Positions 44,529 to 56,809 of a stretch of 64,000 nucleotides of DNA are shown here, one piece after another; position 1 is the stretch's first letter, and the number at the start of each line of letters is the position of its first letter. This stretch comes from Heligmosomoides polygyrus polygyrus (lineage: Eukaryota; Nematoda; Chromadorea; Rhabditida; Heligmosomidae), in the NCBI GenBank assembly GCA_947396885.1, contig OX377202.1, positions 76,542,643 through 76,606,642 on the forward strand, in the 5' to 3' direction. A program made the position numbers and the translations under genes. The notes below the pieces were generated by a model. The model made no database searches and was not told the DNA's origin. It saw only the letters and a list, made by a program, of their open reading frames with translations.

Positions 44529-46464
44529 TAATGGGCGCATGTTCTCCCATGCACTGGAACCGGCTTCAAGTTGGGTTCGCGCCCAGATAAACAAGGTCAC
44601 CCTCTGAGATCAGTGGCACTCTTGCATAGGAAGGACAATACATCGACTCCTCTATCGTTTCTTCACTGTAGTTCCCTTTGTAGGCTGCGGATGCACTGAA
44701 AAGGAATAAAATTTGGGTACTTTCCGGGCAGAGCTCACATCGCTGTTTAGAGGCGGAGATTATACACGCTCCTCAACAGGGAACCATCTTGTAGCATTTT
44801 CCTTTGCCCTTGGAGCCACCTCACTCCCATTGTCCGTGAGTGCGAGCTCTGTCCTGAATGTGCCAGAATTACAACGCACTGAGTATCCCAACGAAATTGG
44901 TTATTCTCCATCATTGCTCTTCATTCCTTTTATCCTATGAAATGTGTGTTCCTTTTATCGTATAAAATGTGCTTGCGAGAAACGGGAAACGGCAAAGGTG
45001 GATGTTGACCTATCGCCTTGTGGGGTGCACCACACCTGCCCTCAAAAAAGGGCGGAGGAAAGGGCGCGCCGAAGACAAGATGTCCGGGTCCCTGACATCA
45101 CATGGAGACATCAGCGTTTCTAATCACTTCCCTTGACCTGGCAGCTCTATCCTCTACAAATTTCGCTCCTGAGACAGCAATCTGAATGTTGTACGCCATA
45201 TTTGGAGGAAAAGGCTTTTCAGCTGCAACGCTAAAGTTTTCTTAAAGTCCCGCCATATTGTTCAGTACTTAGGCGTCGTCAGTATTTTCCTACAAGTACA
45301 GCAACATCTTCACGAGATATGTCACGACAACAACGCGATCCTCACTTAAAAGTTCTTCAGTATAAGAAGAATTGTTTGATCCTTTAAAGTGAGAGGACGG
45401 TGAGCCGGCTTTGGGCAGATAAGCCTTCAATGTAGAGACCACCAACTCACGACCGGAATCATCCATAGTCTCTAGTTGCGGCGAAAATGTAAGGAATCCA
45501 CCCCAACTGTCTCCACAACCGAACTAGCTGGAAAATGACTTCGTAGTTCCCCATGAGATGCGCTCCCCAATCGAAACCTATCAGCTGATAGGTCTTTGGA
45601 CGACGTCACGCCACTTAACGACGGTATCGCGCGACGCAAACTTGTCCAAATACGGCGGCGCGTGTAGGGCGGGCGGGATCGTGTAGGGAACGAGCCCTCC
45701 CCCCGCCCGGAAAATTGCCGATGTCGAAGATGTGCTTGGAAAATGCGCTCCTGTGGCCGTATCCATGAACGTTCACAGCTTCCCGCGGGAAGTGAGCGGG
45801 GTGGAAGGCTCCCGGTCTACCCGCACTCATTCGGTCGGGAACGCCGGGAAGCCGTCATATGAAGTGAACGGTGCAATTGCTCACAATTCGATTTTCATGG
45901 CGATTTTCGCGTTGAAGAATCGGAGAATAGAAATCGTTCCCTCGCCCAGCAAGAATGAAACACAGATTCCTCCATCGTTCACGATCTACAGTAACAGCGC
46001 TAGACATTGACCCAAATGCCGTTTCCGACACAAAAACGCGTTTTTTTTCTTGGTCGCATCATGATAACTTTTTTCGTAGTGAATATTTCCACCCAAAAAT
46101 TTATAATTGCTTTCAGCATTGCCCATTCTATCACATAGCACGCGATTATCATTTCAGATTGGGCAGAAACGTGAAAATCAGTATTGAAATAAATATAATA
46201 TTACATAATATTTAAATAAATAAGTATTGATATTGAATGAATAAAAAATAAATATTGAAATAAATATAACAATATATAGTAAGTAAATAAATAAATTTAG
46301 GGGCCTTTTAATTACTTCGACCTGCCCCACTAGCGCCATCGACTCTCGCTTATTTTTATCCTACGGCACAATTAGCCTTTTCCTGTTGGTTTTTAAAAAC
46401 TTTAAATTTAAACGACAAGGCAATCTACCGCTTTCCCTAGATTCCCAGCGTTACGACCGATCCA
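44529..46464. other. intergenic, no gene recognised
   Basis: The segment about 45540-45850 is GC-rich with open frames in several phases but no motif. About 46190-46300 is AT-rich simple sequence (ATAAATA-type). Nothing assigned. Confidence 0.35.
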
Positions 46465-46799
46465 TATGAATTGCCTTCACGATATTTTGCAGAGGTAGAA
46501 TGCGTGCCGCATGGTGGCGATGTCCGTTCCTCCACGTGGTGCCACTGGAAACTACTCGCTCTGCGAGTTAAGCCGAACACGGACACTCGATTGCAGGCGA
46601 CAGGCCCTTGTGACAGGCCGGCCTACGAAGACCCGTGTCACATCACATGGTGTTTGACAGCTCAAGTGTTTCGAGATAGTGCTACGGCATCCGCGGGAGC
46701 CGACGCGCACTCGCAGAGCCCGGCGAGTGTGAGAAGTATGCGAGGGTCCCTGATGCGAGGACGGCATCGGGGGGCAACTGAGCTAGTCCGAAAGTCCCG

Positions 46800-49623
46800 T
46801 AACGTAAGCAGGACCCGCGTGGCAACGCTGAATGTGGGTACGTTGACGGGTCGCTCGTGCGAGTTGGTTGAAGCACTGGAGCGTAGAAGAGTTGATTTCT
46901 GTGCGCTGCAGGAGACGAGGTGGTCTTGCCGCAAGTCAAGGGACATAGGACGTGGCTTTAAGGCCGTTCTATGTGGAAGTCCCAGGACCACCAGTGGTGT
47001 TGGAATAATCGTCTCCGAACGATTTCGTGACTCGATTGTAAGCGTCGAGCGCTTTGACGATCGATTGATGAAGATCGTTGTCGCCGCTAAGGAGCGACTC
47101 TATCACTTCTGCTCAGCGTATGCTCCGCAGACTGGCTGCTCGGATCAAGCCAAGGAAGAGTTTTGGAGCCTGCTTGATGAGAAGACAGCGGAGGTACCGT
47201 CGAAAGATGTCATCATAGTCGCTGGTGACCTTAATGGGCACGTAGGTGCTACGAAAGACGGGTACAGCTGTCATGGTGGCTTCGGATACGGATCACGTAA
47301 CGCCGATGGTGAGCACATTCTTGATTACGCGGAATCGCATAACCTCACCATAGTGAACACCGTTTTCCGAAAACGCGACTCGCACCCTATCTCATACTAC
47401 AGTGGGAGCACCAAGACTCAGACAGACTTTGTCCTTGTGAGAGATCGCGACCGGAGTCTTGTCACAGATGCGAAGATCGTGCCGTATGAGACGGTCGCCC
47501 CACAGCATCGACCGCTGATCTGCACTTTGAAGATCGCCCCTCCGAGGCTGGAGCAAGTCGGGCGATGCGGTGCCGCAAGAGTCAAGTAGTGGCGAATGAA
47601 AGAGAAGGAAGCAGCTGTGATTTCTCGCGTGCGGTTACCGACAGTCACGACTGTCGACGAAACTTGGAAGAAGGCGACCGACGCGATTCGTAAGCTGCAC
47701 AGTCAGAACTCGGCATTACGAAGCCTGGGCGACGGAAGGTCGACAAGCAGACATGGCTGTGGACAAACGACGTGAAAGCAAAAGTGCGAGAGAAGAAGTC
47801 GCTCTATCACGTGTTTCTCGGCGAAAAGACAGCCGATAACTGACGGAAGTACCAAGAAGCGAAGAAAGCTGCAAAGAAGGCCGTGGCTGTTGCGAAAGCC
47901 ACTTATTATGGAGATGTCAACGAGAAGCTCGAGTCTCGCGATGGTGAGCGTAATCTGTACCGACTTGCAAAGAATCGCCATCGCCAGACCGAGGACATCG
48001 AGAAGTTCTTCGGCATCAATGATGAGAACGGCCACCTCCTTACGGACCGCAAGAAGGCATTAAAGCGATGGCGCGATTACTTTGAGGAAATCTCTACGGT
48101 AGGGTTCCCTCATCCAGCCATCCCTTCAACGGCTCCAACCCACGGCCCCGTTCAGAAGATCACCGTGGAGGAGATTGAAGCGGCTTTAAAGAAGATGAGG
48201 CCAGGCAAAGCGACTGGGCCCGATGACGTGGCAGCTGATTTGTGGAAGTCCAAGTACTGGTACCCTGCTGAGTGGTTGGCGAAGTTCTTTAATCAGGTTG
48301 TGGCGGAGAAGAAGGTGCCTGAGTGTTGGCGCCAAAGTACGACGATCCCGATTTGGAAGAAGAAGGGCAGTCCTGCAGACTGCTCCAGTTACCGTCCGAT
48401 TCACTTGCTTTCGCACAGCATGAAGATCTTTGAGCGAATTGTCGATGGACGAATTCGGGACATCGTCCAGCTTTCCAGCAATCAGTGCGGCTTCGTGGCT
48501 GGCTGTGGCACCGTTGATGCCATACACGCCGCCTGCCTCCTGATAGAGAAGCATCGCGAGAAACAGAAGCCAGTGCATATCGCCTTCCTCGACTTGGAGA
48601 AGGCCTTTGACCGCGTACCGCGTGAAGTGATATGGTACGCCTTGCGACATCATGGAGTTCCCGAAGAGCTCATAGAGTGGGTGCGAATTCTCTACTCTTG
48701 TCCAAAGAGTCGAGTTCAAGCTGCAGCTGGAACCTCGATGGAGTTTCCCATCTCTGTCGGGGTACATCAGGGTTCTGCGCTTTCCCCACTCCTCTTTGTT
48801 GTCGTCATGGATGCCATCACCCCCCCCCCCCGTCCCTTGGACGTTGCTTTATGCCGATGACGTGATGCTCGCTAGCGAAGACAAAGGAGAACTCGAGCGA
48901 GAGTTGCAAGCTTGGTGTGATCGCTTGGAGCGGTTTGGACTCAAATTGAACGTGAAGAAGACCGAGTATTTAACGACGGACGTTACCGAGTCCAGCTCCA
49001 TCAAGGTTAACGGCATCGAGCTTCCACGCACTGCGGTCTTTAAGTACCTGGGATCAGCAGTCGCGTCTGACGGCAAACTGATGGTCGAAGTGAATTCACG
49101 CGTGAGTGCAGCTTGGTCCAAGTGGCGCTCGTTGACTGGCGTGTTTTGCGACAAGAAGATACCAGAGCGCTTTAAGTCAACGATCTACAGGGCAGTCATC
49201 CGACCAGTAGCGATGTACGGCGCTGAGTGGTGGCCTGCGACCAAGGAAGTTGAAACGCGCCTCAGCGTCATGGAAACGAAGATGCTGCGCTGGACGGCTG
49301 GAATCACGCGCATGGACCGCATCCGAAACGAAGCTATTCGGCAGAAGTTCGGTGTCGCGCCGATAGCGGACAAGATGCGCGAAGCTCGCTTACGATGGTA
49401 CGGCCACGTTCTGCGTGGAAAGGAAGATAGCGTCCGCAAGATAGGCCTCAACTTCGAGGTAATAGGAAAGCGGCGTAGAGGGCGCTGGAAGCAGCGCTGG
49501 GCTGATGCGTTACATACGGACTTGAAAGCGGCTGGTGTCCACCCTGATCTAGCGCTGGATCGGGAAAGGTGGCGTCATGACACCAGAATAGCGAACCCCG
49601 CCACGAAGCGGGACAGACGCTGA
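46800..49623 (+). pseudogene. BovB-type endonuclease-reverse transcriptase, broken ORF
   Basis: Endonuclease blocks: RVATLNVGTLTGRS, ALQETRWS, HFCSAYAPQTG, VIIVAGDLNGHVG, APQHRPLIC. RT blocks: MRPGKATGPDDVAADLWKSK, AFLDLEKAFDRVP, VGVHQGSALSPLLF, LLYADDVMLASED. C-terminal block: REARLRWYGHVLRG. Breaks: TAG at 47587-47589, a frameshift near 47705-47720, TGA at 47841-47843 (a Trp is expected) and a 12-C run at 48820-48831 that shifts the frame just before the YADD block. The related fragment at 17505-17860 shares the C-terminal blocks. Not functional as it stands. Confidence 0.85.
48820..48831. repeat. poly-C tract (12 C) inside the BovB RT region
   Basis: Lies between MDAIT and PWTLLYADD and separates two frames of an otherwise continuous RT domain. 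Confidence 0.9.
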
Positions 49624-49675
49624 AGAAGAAGAAGAAGAATGCGTGCCGCATCCCAAGGGATATTGATCAGCGCCA

Positions 49676-52141
49676 TCCTTCATCTTCATCTTTTATTGTA
49701 TTTCTATATAGTTCTTTCTTAGTTCAGCTGTTTCCAACTTTGCTCATTGAAAGTGCTGGTTTGAGAAGACAATGAGTGCTTTGTTAATAAAGGCGTAGTT
49801 TTTAGCTATCGAGACTTTGAATTGTATTGGAAGAAGAATTTGGGGGAAGCTACCTTTTTAAGAGAGTGAATCTAGCGGTCCCGATGAGCTAGCCTATTCA
49901 TTTTTGCTTGACAATTTCACTACATCGTGTCCGGCCACATATCTACGTTGAATTCTGATTTGCCCTCTCAAAAATGAGGTCTCTACGTGCAAAGCACCCT
50001 TTGCAGACTGCCTCTTTAAATCTTGATGCTGTGCCTTTTTGAAAACTGGTTACACTCTTCCCTTTGCCCCAGATTGACTTAGAACTTGAAATTATAATGT
50101 ATACTTTACTGCCAGGAAAACCAGCAAAATTCGGCTTTCTAACCAAAACGGCATAGTTGTAAATAAATAGCAAATATAGAAAAAATGTCATTTCAAGTTG
50201 CAAGGAATGCTGCAAGTGGAACGATTTTGGACAAATTTGGCATCAAACCGATCGCAATGACGCGTCTAAGCCTAAAATGAGCATGAGACGCATTTTTAGA
50301 AGCGACTAATTTTTTAAAATTCAACTGCTAGGTCCATTTCTGCCAGTGGGCATAATTAAGTGTCATGAATGTTCATGAATGCGGCCACAGGAGTTAGAGC
50401 TGTGAATGCCAAGCCACCCCAATGAAAAACCTGCTAATATCTTTTCGATGCAGCACACATGACGCTTCTGCAAGAGATTTTTGTAAATCGACCGCACACT
50501 TTTATCGCTGCACTTTAGTGTAGTCAGGATTCTCAGATCTTTTGGATTGTTCCTGCTAGTTCCTGTAGGTCACCAGAATTTATACGAAGCCCCTGAGGTG
50601 GGAAGTGCTGGCTCCACAACTTTTAGAGCGTGCTAAGGTTTCCCAATTTCACAATTTCACTCTGTTTTATCATATATTGTTCGCCATTCATTACGCGTTG
50701 CTATACCCAAAAACTGTTTTTTTTTGTCCTTTAGGGAAACGACCTGTACGCGAAAAACGAAATGTTTTTTGATGGGCTCTATGACTGTGCCGAACTGAGT
50801 AAGGGAAGGAACTGTAGGATGTGGTCAGTTTTGGCAGAAGTGCAGTAGGCGGACCACATCGTGGAGTGCTTTGTGGGATCTATCCTAGTCGGTAGGGGCA
50901 ACGGTAAAGGGTCAGATGTGTGCGCCATCCTGTATCACACAATAACATCCCTGAATTGAAACAAAAGCCTTCGCATGATGCGAAAGCAGCTGAAGAGTTC
51001 GTAAAAACCTAACCAAGGAATTGAACAAGCAAATTACTTCATTCCCCCCCCCCGGGTTAGAATAAATCCGTTCTTTGTATGCGCATTTCATTATAAGAAC
51101 CGATTTTTTCGTATTAAAAATAAAAACTGGACTTTAATTTTTGTCGCGATGCGCTTCAGGTTATTCTGTACTCGTAAAGGGAGTCTCGTTTTTTCCGTAG
51201 TAAGTGAACAGAGCTGATTCGTCACGAAATTCTTGGACACACCAAAATTCGTTGTTAAATTAATGTAGGGCTCTCTGTGCTTTGTTTCTGTGCCCTACTA
51301 GGCATTTTCGCTTCCATTTCGAATTCTCTATCTACGTACATACCCAAGCGGCTTGAACTAGTCGTATTTATCTTCATTTTCTTCCTATTACTGAGACTAA
51401 ATTTCTTCTTTCTCCCTATCCTACACGTCCTTCCTATTACCGAGACTAAATCTGGGTGAGCCCTGCTTGGAATAGCTTCTTATGGGACTGAACAGGAGTT
51501 TTTCGCAGCCCTCTAGTTCTAGGAATGACAGGTGGCTGGGTTCCTGTTTCTCGCATTTCGTATTCATCCATCTCGCCATGTAGATGGTGTTTGTGTGGGA
51601 CTCTTAGGAACAGAGCCAAATTGGGAGGTGTGAATGATTTTGGTCAGGCTCTTAGTGCCCCAGTTCAGTTTAGTGCCTCGGAGACCGGTGCCTTCGGAGG
51701 AGTTATTCCCACCTTTCCAATCGTGACCTCCCTTATCACTTTACGAACGTTTTTCAAAGGACGAAGTGATCGCTCTCTACTTTCTAATTGCTTGGCGATC
51801 GTGAGGGTCCCACTAAATGTTCCTTTCAGAAGCTATTAGAAGAGCATGTGATCTTTTGATCCTCTTGTGATAGGCCTTTCCATCACGTATCTCAGTTGTC
51901 ATCATGTCCGCATTAAGACGGCGTTTGCTGTCTGAATAAGGAACAAGGGAAGATTTGCACAGCACCAAAGAATCATCTCTTTGATTGTGTTCCCGTTTGC
52001 GAATGCAAGAATGCATGCCGCAATGAGATTGTAATCGTTCTCAACAGTCGCACAGTCTACGCCCATTGTTTCTTCAATGCACTGTTGAGTGCGCATCTAT
52101 TTATTTATTCTATGGTTTACGAGTCTTGCGTAATTCTGGGA
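49676..52141. other. intergenic, no gene recognised
   Basis: Mostly AT-rich sequence with short open frames only. A 10-C tract lies at 51044-51053 and a short direct repeat (cttcctattac.gagactaaat) at about 51383 and 51429. No promoter or RNA gene seen. Confidence 0.35.
51044..51053. repeat. poly-C tract (10 C)
   Basis: Run of 10 cytosines followed by GGG. Confidence 0.85.
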
Positions 52142-52440
52142 TAAAGTATAAGAGTATAAAGGATAAAGGTCGGCGTTACTCAATCCCTTTTGGGATTCGC
52201 CACGCATTCTACTTCCACGGGATGTCGTGGAGGCGAGTTGAATGCGTATTTGGTCATACAATGACTTGCGGTGGCCAGCCGATGAACAAGTCAGCGCTTT
52301 ATCCATCCCAGACACGTCTGGTACCAACTCACCGACCCGGAGGGACGGAAAGCGTGGTTGGCCTGGGCGGAAAATCCGAACCAGGAACATGGTATCGGAT
52401 GCACGCGAGCGTCGGCGCCTCCTCCGACTGCTAGCCAAAC
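52142..52440 (-). mobile_element. tRNA-derived SINE, copy F (longest)
   Basis: Reverse-strand copy with head AGTCGGAGGAGGCGCC, box B GGTTCGGATTTT, the full body and a 3' end in TTTATCCTTTATACTC-type repeats. The best copy here for defining the family's length, about 300 bp. Confidence 0.75.
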
Positions 52441-53234
52441 AGAAGCTCACTTTTAGTACAGCGCTCCCAGAGAAATGTTAGTAATTTTTGAAAGACACTG
52501 ACATTTCCACCCATTTGAATGTAGTGGAGCTCCATAGCTTGTTTCAAATCAAAGGAAAGTGAGAACTGCTTGGTGCATTATGTGTTGGCATCGCGCCACG
52601 CCACAGAAGTGTCTTGAAATGTTCCTCGATTGGTTGGTATAATTGCTATTTGTATGGGATTTCGCAGCTGAAGAACTTACGACATTTTTGCGTTTGGCAT
52701 TGCTAATGCTTTGATCTGAGAAGCAATTCTGACCACTTACGGAATTTCTATCCAGGGCTGGTATTACGATCTCATCTGTAAGGCTGGGTCTCTGCATCAC
52801 AACCAAGTAGTCAAAGAACTTTATTAGCTAAAACTCCTTCTAAATTTATGCGAGTAAATTTAAAGAGTAGGTAATATGTCAGGATAGTAGTCTCCCGCAT
52901 AAGTGCCATCAATTATCGCCGAGGTGCCGAGGATGAAACCATGAGATCTAAACAACGACAGGTAGTGGATACGGATGACAGGCAATTTCTGCCTTAACTC
53001 GCGAATCCCTGCTGACTCTTAAAATGAGATACCTCAAGCGAAGGAATCCCTTCTTGTGAGGAAGTAGTTGTATAACGATTTTGCTTACCTCGAAACGGGC
53101 TGTTGCTCAAATTAAAGCTTCTGTGCTAGACGCAGAAATCCTGCTTTCTTCGCTCGCAATACTTTATGAAAATGGCATCTACACTACCTGTCGAATAAGG
53201 GGACAACTGCATTACGCAGTTTCAGAATTTAACA
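52441..53234. other. intergenic, no gene recognised
   Basis: Short open frames without motifs; nothing assigned. Confidence 0.35.
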
Positions 53235-53715
53235 CACGCGGAAATCTATGCTGGACAATACCTGCTTTAACGTTTAGCCTTTGGGTGGAACAGCAAAAAA
53301 ACACGCATTTCCGCCGCTTTTGCATAGCGCTCTTCAGTTGCGTGCTTTGAAAAAAGAATGCGGTATTTGGAATCGGCACCGAAGGATCTATCCGATGAAG
53401 AGGAAAACGCCCATTAATTGTTAAAAATGTTGATTTGATGAGCTATGTTCATAGTATGACCTTTGGATGTTATTATTTCCCAGGAGGGGTCCGCCGCGCT
53501 GACCAGAATCTGGGTCATCAAATCAACATTTTTAATATTTTCAGGGCAATTTTCGCCTCATCGAATAGATCACTCGATGCCGATTCCGAATATCGAATTT
53601 ATTTTTCAGAGCTCGCAATTTGAAGGGCGCTATACAAAAGCGGCGAAAAAGGCATTTGCTTACGCTTTTTCCGCCTAAAGACCAAACATGAAGGCCGGTA
53701 TTTTGAGGAGTAAGT
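53235..53715. mobile_element. fold-back element (~480 bp)
   Basis: Arms of about 200 bp (53240-53440 and 53514-53710) are reverse complements at roughly 75-80% overall and perfect over the innermost 21 bp (TTAAAAATGTTGATTTGATG plus A). The loop is about 73 bp. No coding signal. The target duplication was not resolved. Confidence 0.65.
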
Positions 53716-54529
53716 ATTTGATGGCCATTTAAACAGTGAGATTATTTTTTGCACAACCGGCCATCCTGTATACATAGCATAGAGCTCTGACCATCAGTCG
53801 TGCTTCGATTCTTAAACATGCACATGCAATAGCTCTTTTCAACACTTAATCAGAATTCGTGTTATCGCGCATTCTAAGCGGAATGCTGAGCTTGTACATC
53901 GTTTTCCTGAAAGCAAGTGGATCTGCAGTGATTCCTGATTTCGCTTCCGTTATTCACAATTTGGACCTTCCCTTGATTTTTCTGCGCTTTCGGATCATTT
54001 CGTATCGTAGATTGAAGGATCTGCAGAAAAGCTGTTTATTTATGCATTTGATATAGTCTCATAGTTTCCCATTGCACACTGCGCCCGTGAAGAAGATGTG
54101 ACGCATGTGATGACGGTGCGACTTGTACTCTCAACCTGCCCTTTTTCCGGCATCACAGCATTTCCGTTCGGTCTACTAGACCTTGCACTTCTTGTCTTTT
54201 GGCGTCCTCGTCATAGACTTTGTCGTGCTGAACGCGATGAAAGATTCCGAAAAACTGCGTTGAGGCCTCATCTGTTTTAATTGTTTTAAGAAGTGCCGCG
54301 TAGAAGGCGCTTCCAATCAGCAGAATTCCGGTTTTCTTCAACCGGTTTGCTTTTTGTTTCTCACTGCAACCTCTTCCAAAATCTAAAGGCGTTGTTGAAC
54401 GAGTTATTCTGCTTCCGCTTCTGTATGCGGACTACCTTGAAGAGATGCGGTCTTTCGCATCTCATAATTCACTCTGTTACTTTTTTCCTTCAAAGGATGA
54501 GGCAGCGCTTGCTCAGGTGACGCAGTATA

Positions 54530-54669
54530 CATTGGATCCGAATGGATCATTTTCGGTTATCCTATTCGGATAATCCGATCCAATTCATCCAAAAATGCGG
54601 GGTCCACCTAAATGGCGTTATCCGAATCATCCAATTATCGGAAGATTTTCCATCGGATCCAATGTATAC
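54530..54669. mobile_element. MULE-like MITE, copy 2
   Basis: Reverse-oriented relative of 21747-21930 with the same ends (TACATTGGATCCGA) and inner words 'ttggatgattcggataac' and 'ccgaaaatgatcc'. The flanks show an imperfect 9-bp duplication (gtgacgcag versus acgacgcag). It lacks the inner duplication of copy 1. Confidence 0.75.
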
Positions 54670-56095
54670 GACGCAGGTGGAGTCATCTTGGGAAGCCTGT
54701 TTATTTCATTTCCTGTCATCTGCAGTTATGCAGTAAGATCTCCGTGTTCCACTCGATCTCAACCTTGGCGAGTTCATTTGCAATCTGTGTAATAGCTTCG
54801 ATGATGGAATGGACTTCCTTGAGTGCCTGGAAACCTTCGTCTGCCAGTAATGCGAATGCTAATCGATGCTTAATGGTTCGCCTGCATTGTATTGTACTGA
54901 GGCGTATGTATGCAAATGTCCACAAAAGCCCATTTCGAAATCGTGCCTTATTTTCGGCGTTGTTTTTAACAAAACTCTGCCCCACCCATCCCCATCAGTG
55001 CTTCTGAAACTGTGCTCTGTAAAATTTCGAATGTTAACTGCTAACCTAAGACATAAGCGCCTTCCCTATAAAAAATTTGGAGCGCTTTTCAAATCGACGA
55101 CAGATTCACAACCGAAGGAGTGACTTGTCACAGAAATAATTTTCTCCCATCTGAACGAATAACGTCAGAGACCGAAATTGTACCCCGTGAAATTTCAACC
55201 CCTTATCATTATACTGCAAGAAAACGAGCTTCCCCGCAACGACCTCGTATGCAAATGGGAGAGATGTATCCCATGAAGATTAATTTATTTTCTATCCGAA
55301 GCAGAAATTTTGCCGCACAAAATCTCAAGTGCTGTTCAATACATAGCTAAAAAGCCATGTTTTTTGTTGTTGATAGATCTTTTAAGTGATCTTTGCTCTC
55401 GATTTTTCATTTGCCGAAAAAAGTGTCATCAAATTTAAGTCCACCCCCCCCCCCCCCCCGATTATAGTGGACAGCACAGCGGAAAGACTTGATTAGTACA
55501 ATGTATGATAATCAAAACATGAAATTTCACAGGGCACGTTTTTCATCGTTTTTTCATTTTTCTTTGACGTTGTTTAGACGAAACGTGTCAGGTCTTGACG
55601 AAAAATGCTTTATAGTTGAAATGATGCATGTGATCCACACATATACCCTTTTCACCCTTTCACCCTCAGCGCTACGATGAATAGTTACGGAGGCAGGTGC
55701 TGTGCTGTTGTGGCAGGAATAAACCTCCATGAACAGCTTTGCCGGAGCGGCTTTGGGCGTATAACTCCTCCTTCTGAAAAATTGTCGAACTCCTTCTCAG
55801 CTTGGGAGACCCAGTTGGGGATTGAAAACCTCCGTTGTACATCGCAGTTCGACACCTACTGCCGCCTCCGCGCCATGATGCTGAGCCATGTGGGAGATAA
55901 CGATCACAGGGTTACCTAAATCAAATTGTTGATAATTCTGTAGGCTTAGCGTTTATGCAGCCGGCAAGGCCAATGAGCGCGACAACACCTGGTTCGTGAT
56001 GTGAGAGCAACTCTGATTCATTCAATGGCCGGTCAGAGATGCTAGTAAATTCAGGGTGTCTAAAAAAATGTTTACACAGTTTCAAGGGTGGTAGG
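54670..56095. other. intergenic, no gene recognised
   Basis: No motif-bearing frame. The 16-C tract at 55444-55459 is the longest C/G run in the window. Confidence 0.35.
55444..55459. repeat. poly-C tract (16 C)
   Basis: Longest C/G homopolymer in the window. Confidence 0.9.
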
Positions 56096-56603
56096 CTTGC
56101 TCACAGTAAAGGTACTGATGAGGTTAAAATCTCATGTGAAAGCTTAAGAAAATAGAAATTTTCTGACATATGAGCGGTATGGAATGCGCCATGCGCTCGT
56201 CTGATATTTTGCATTTTACACTCGATTGATTGTGTTTCGCTTGAATGCTTGCCATAATTTCTTCATAAAGTGGCCGTTTCGATTGATTTGAGCTTCTTTT
56301 AAGGTTTATAACTTAAAAAACACACTACGGCTTACTAAGAAAGTAGGGTATCCTAAAAATGCAGGTGCTGTTTGAAAGGTTTTGGAATTGCTGCTAGTGA
56401 ATATTTTGAGTATGTTTGAGACTCATATGAAAGCACAGGGCGAAGAGATTTCTGTGGCGTGTAAATAGTCAAGATTGCGCCATGCCCCCGCCCAAAGCCT
56501 TGCATTTCGGACTCGATTGGTTGTGTATGGACTGAATTCTTGTTACAATCTTGATACTACTTGGCCAGATTAACCTGTGTTGTGCTTCATTTAACGTTTT
56601 CCG

Positions 56604-56705
56604 TCATCCAGCAGCTGCAATTATGCCAATTAATCTCTCCATTCAACATGAATGTGGCTTCGTCAGTCCACAGAATCGGTATTGGAAATTGGGGCTCCTG
56701 CCCAC
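56604..56705 (-). pseudogene. IS630/Tc1-type transposase core relic
   Basis: The - strand reads IPILWTDEATFMLNGEINW, the conserved catalytic-Asp block (TDEATF) of an IS630/Tc1-mariner group transposase, followed by HNCSCW. Only this block remains. Confidence 0.65.
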
Positions 56706-56809
56706 ATTTAAATTGTGCAATCGACGAGCTTGCATGTTACATGTCTTTTAAGTGATTGTCGAGTTCTAAACGTTAAAAGAAGCACAGTACAGGTTAATCT
56801 GGCCAAGTA

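Larger units (their letters stand above)
46513..49635 (+). mobile_element. BovB-type (RTE group) LINE, near full length, 16-bp duplication
   Basis: Flanked by the identical 16-mer AGAATGCGTGCCGCAT at 46497-46512 and 49636-49651. It ends with GAA repeats. Its 3123-bp length is close to full length. The coding region spans most of it but is broken in four places. Confidence 0.85.
46465..49675 (+). mobile_element. tRNA-derived SINE, copy G, split by a LINE
   Basis: The SINE 3' part (46465-46512, 'ttcacgatattttgcagagg' then 'tagaatgcgtgccgcat') resumes at 49636-49675 ('gcatcccaagggat'), on either side of the BovB-type LINE. The target duplication is SINE sequence. Confidence 0.7.

Noticed and set aside
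46471..47589. Taking the first ATG at 46471 as the LINE protein start
   Set aside because: It lies in the SINE outside the 16-bp target duplication, so it is not part of the element.
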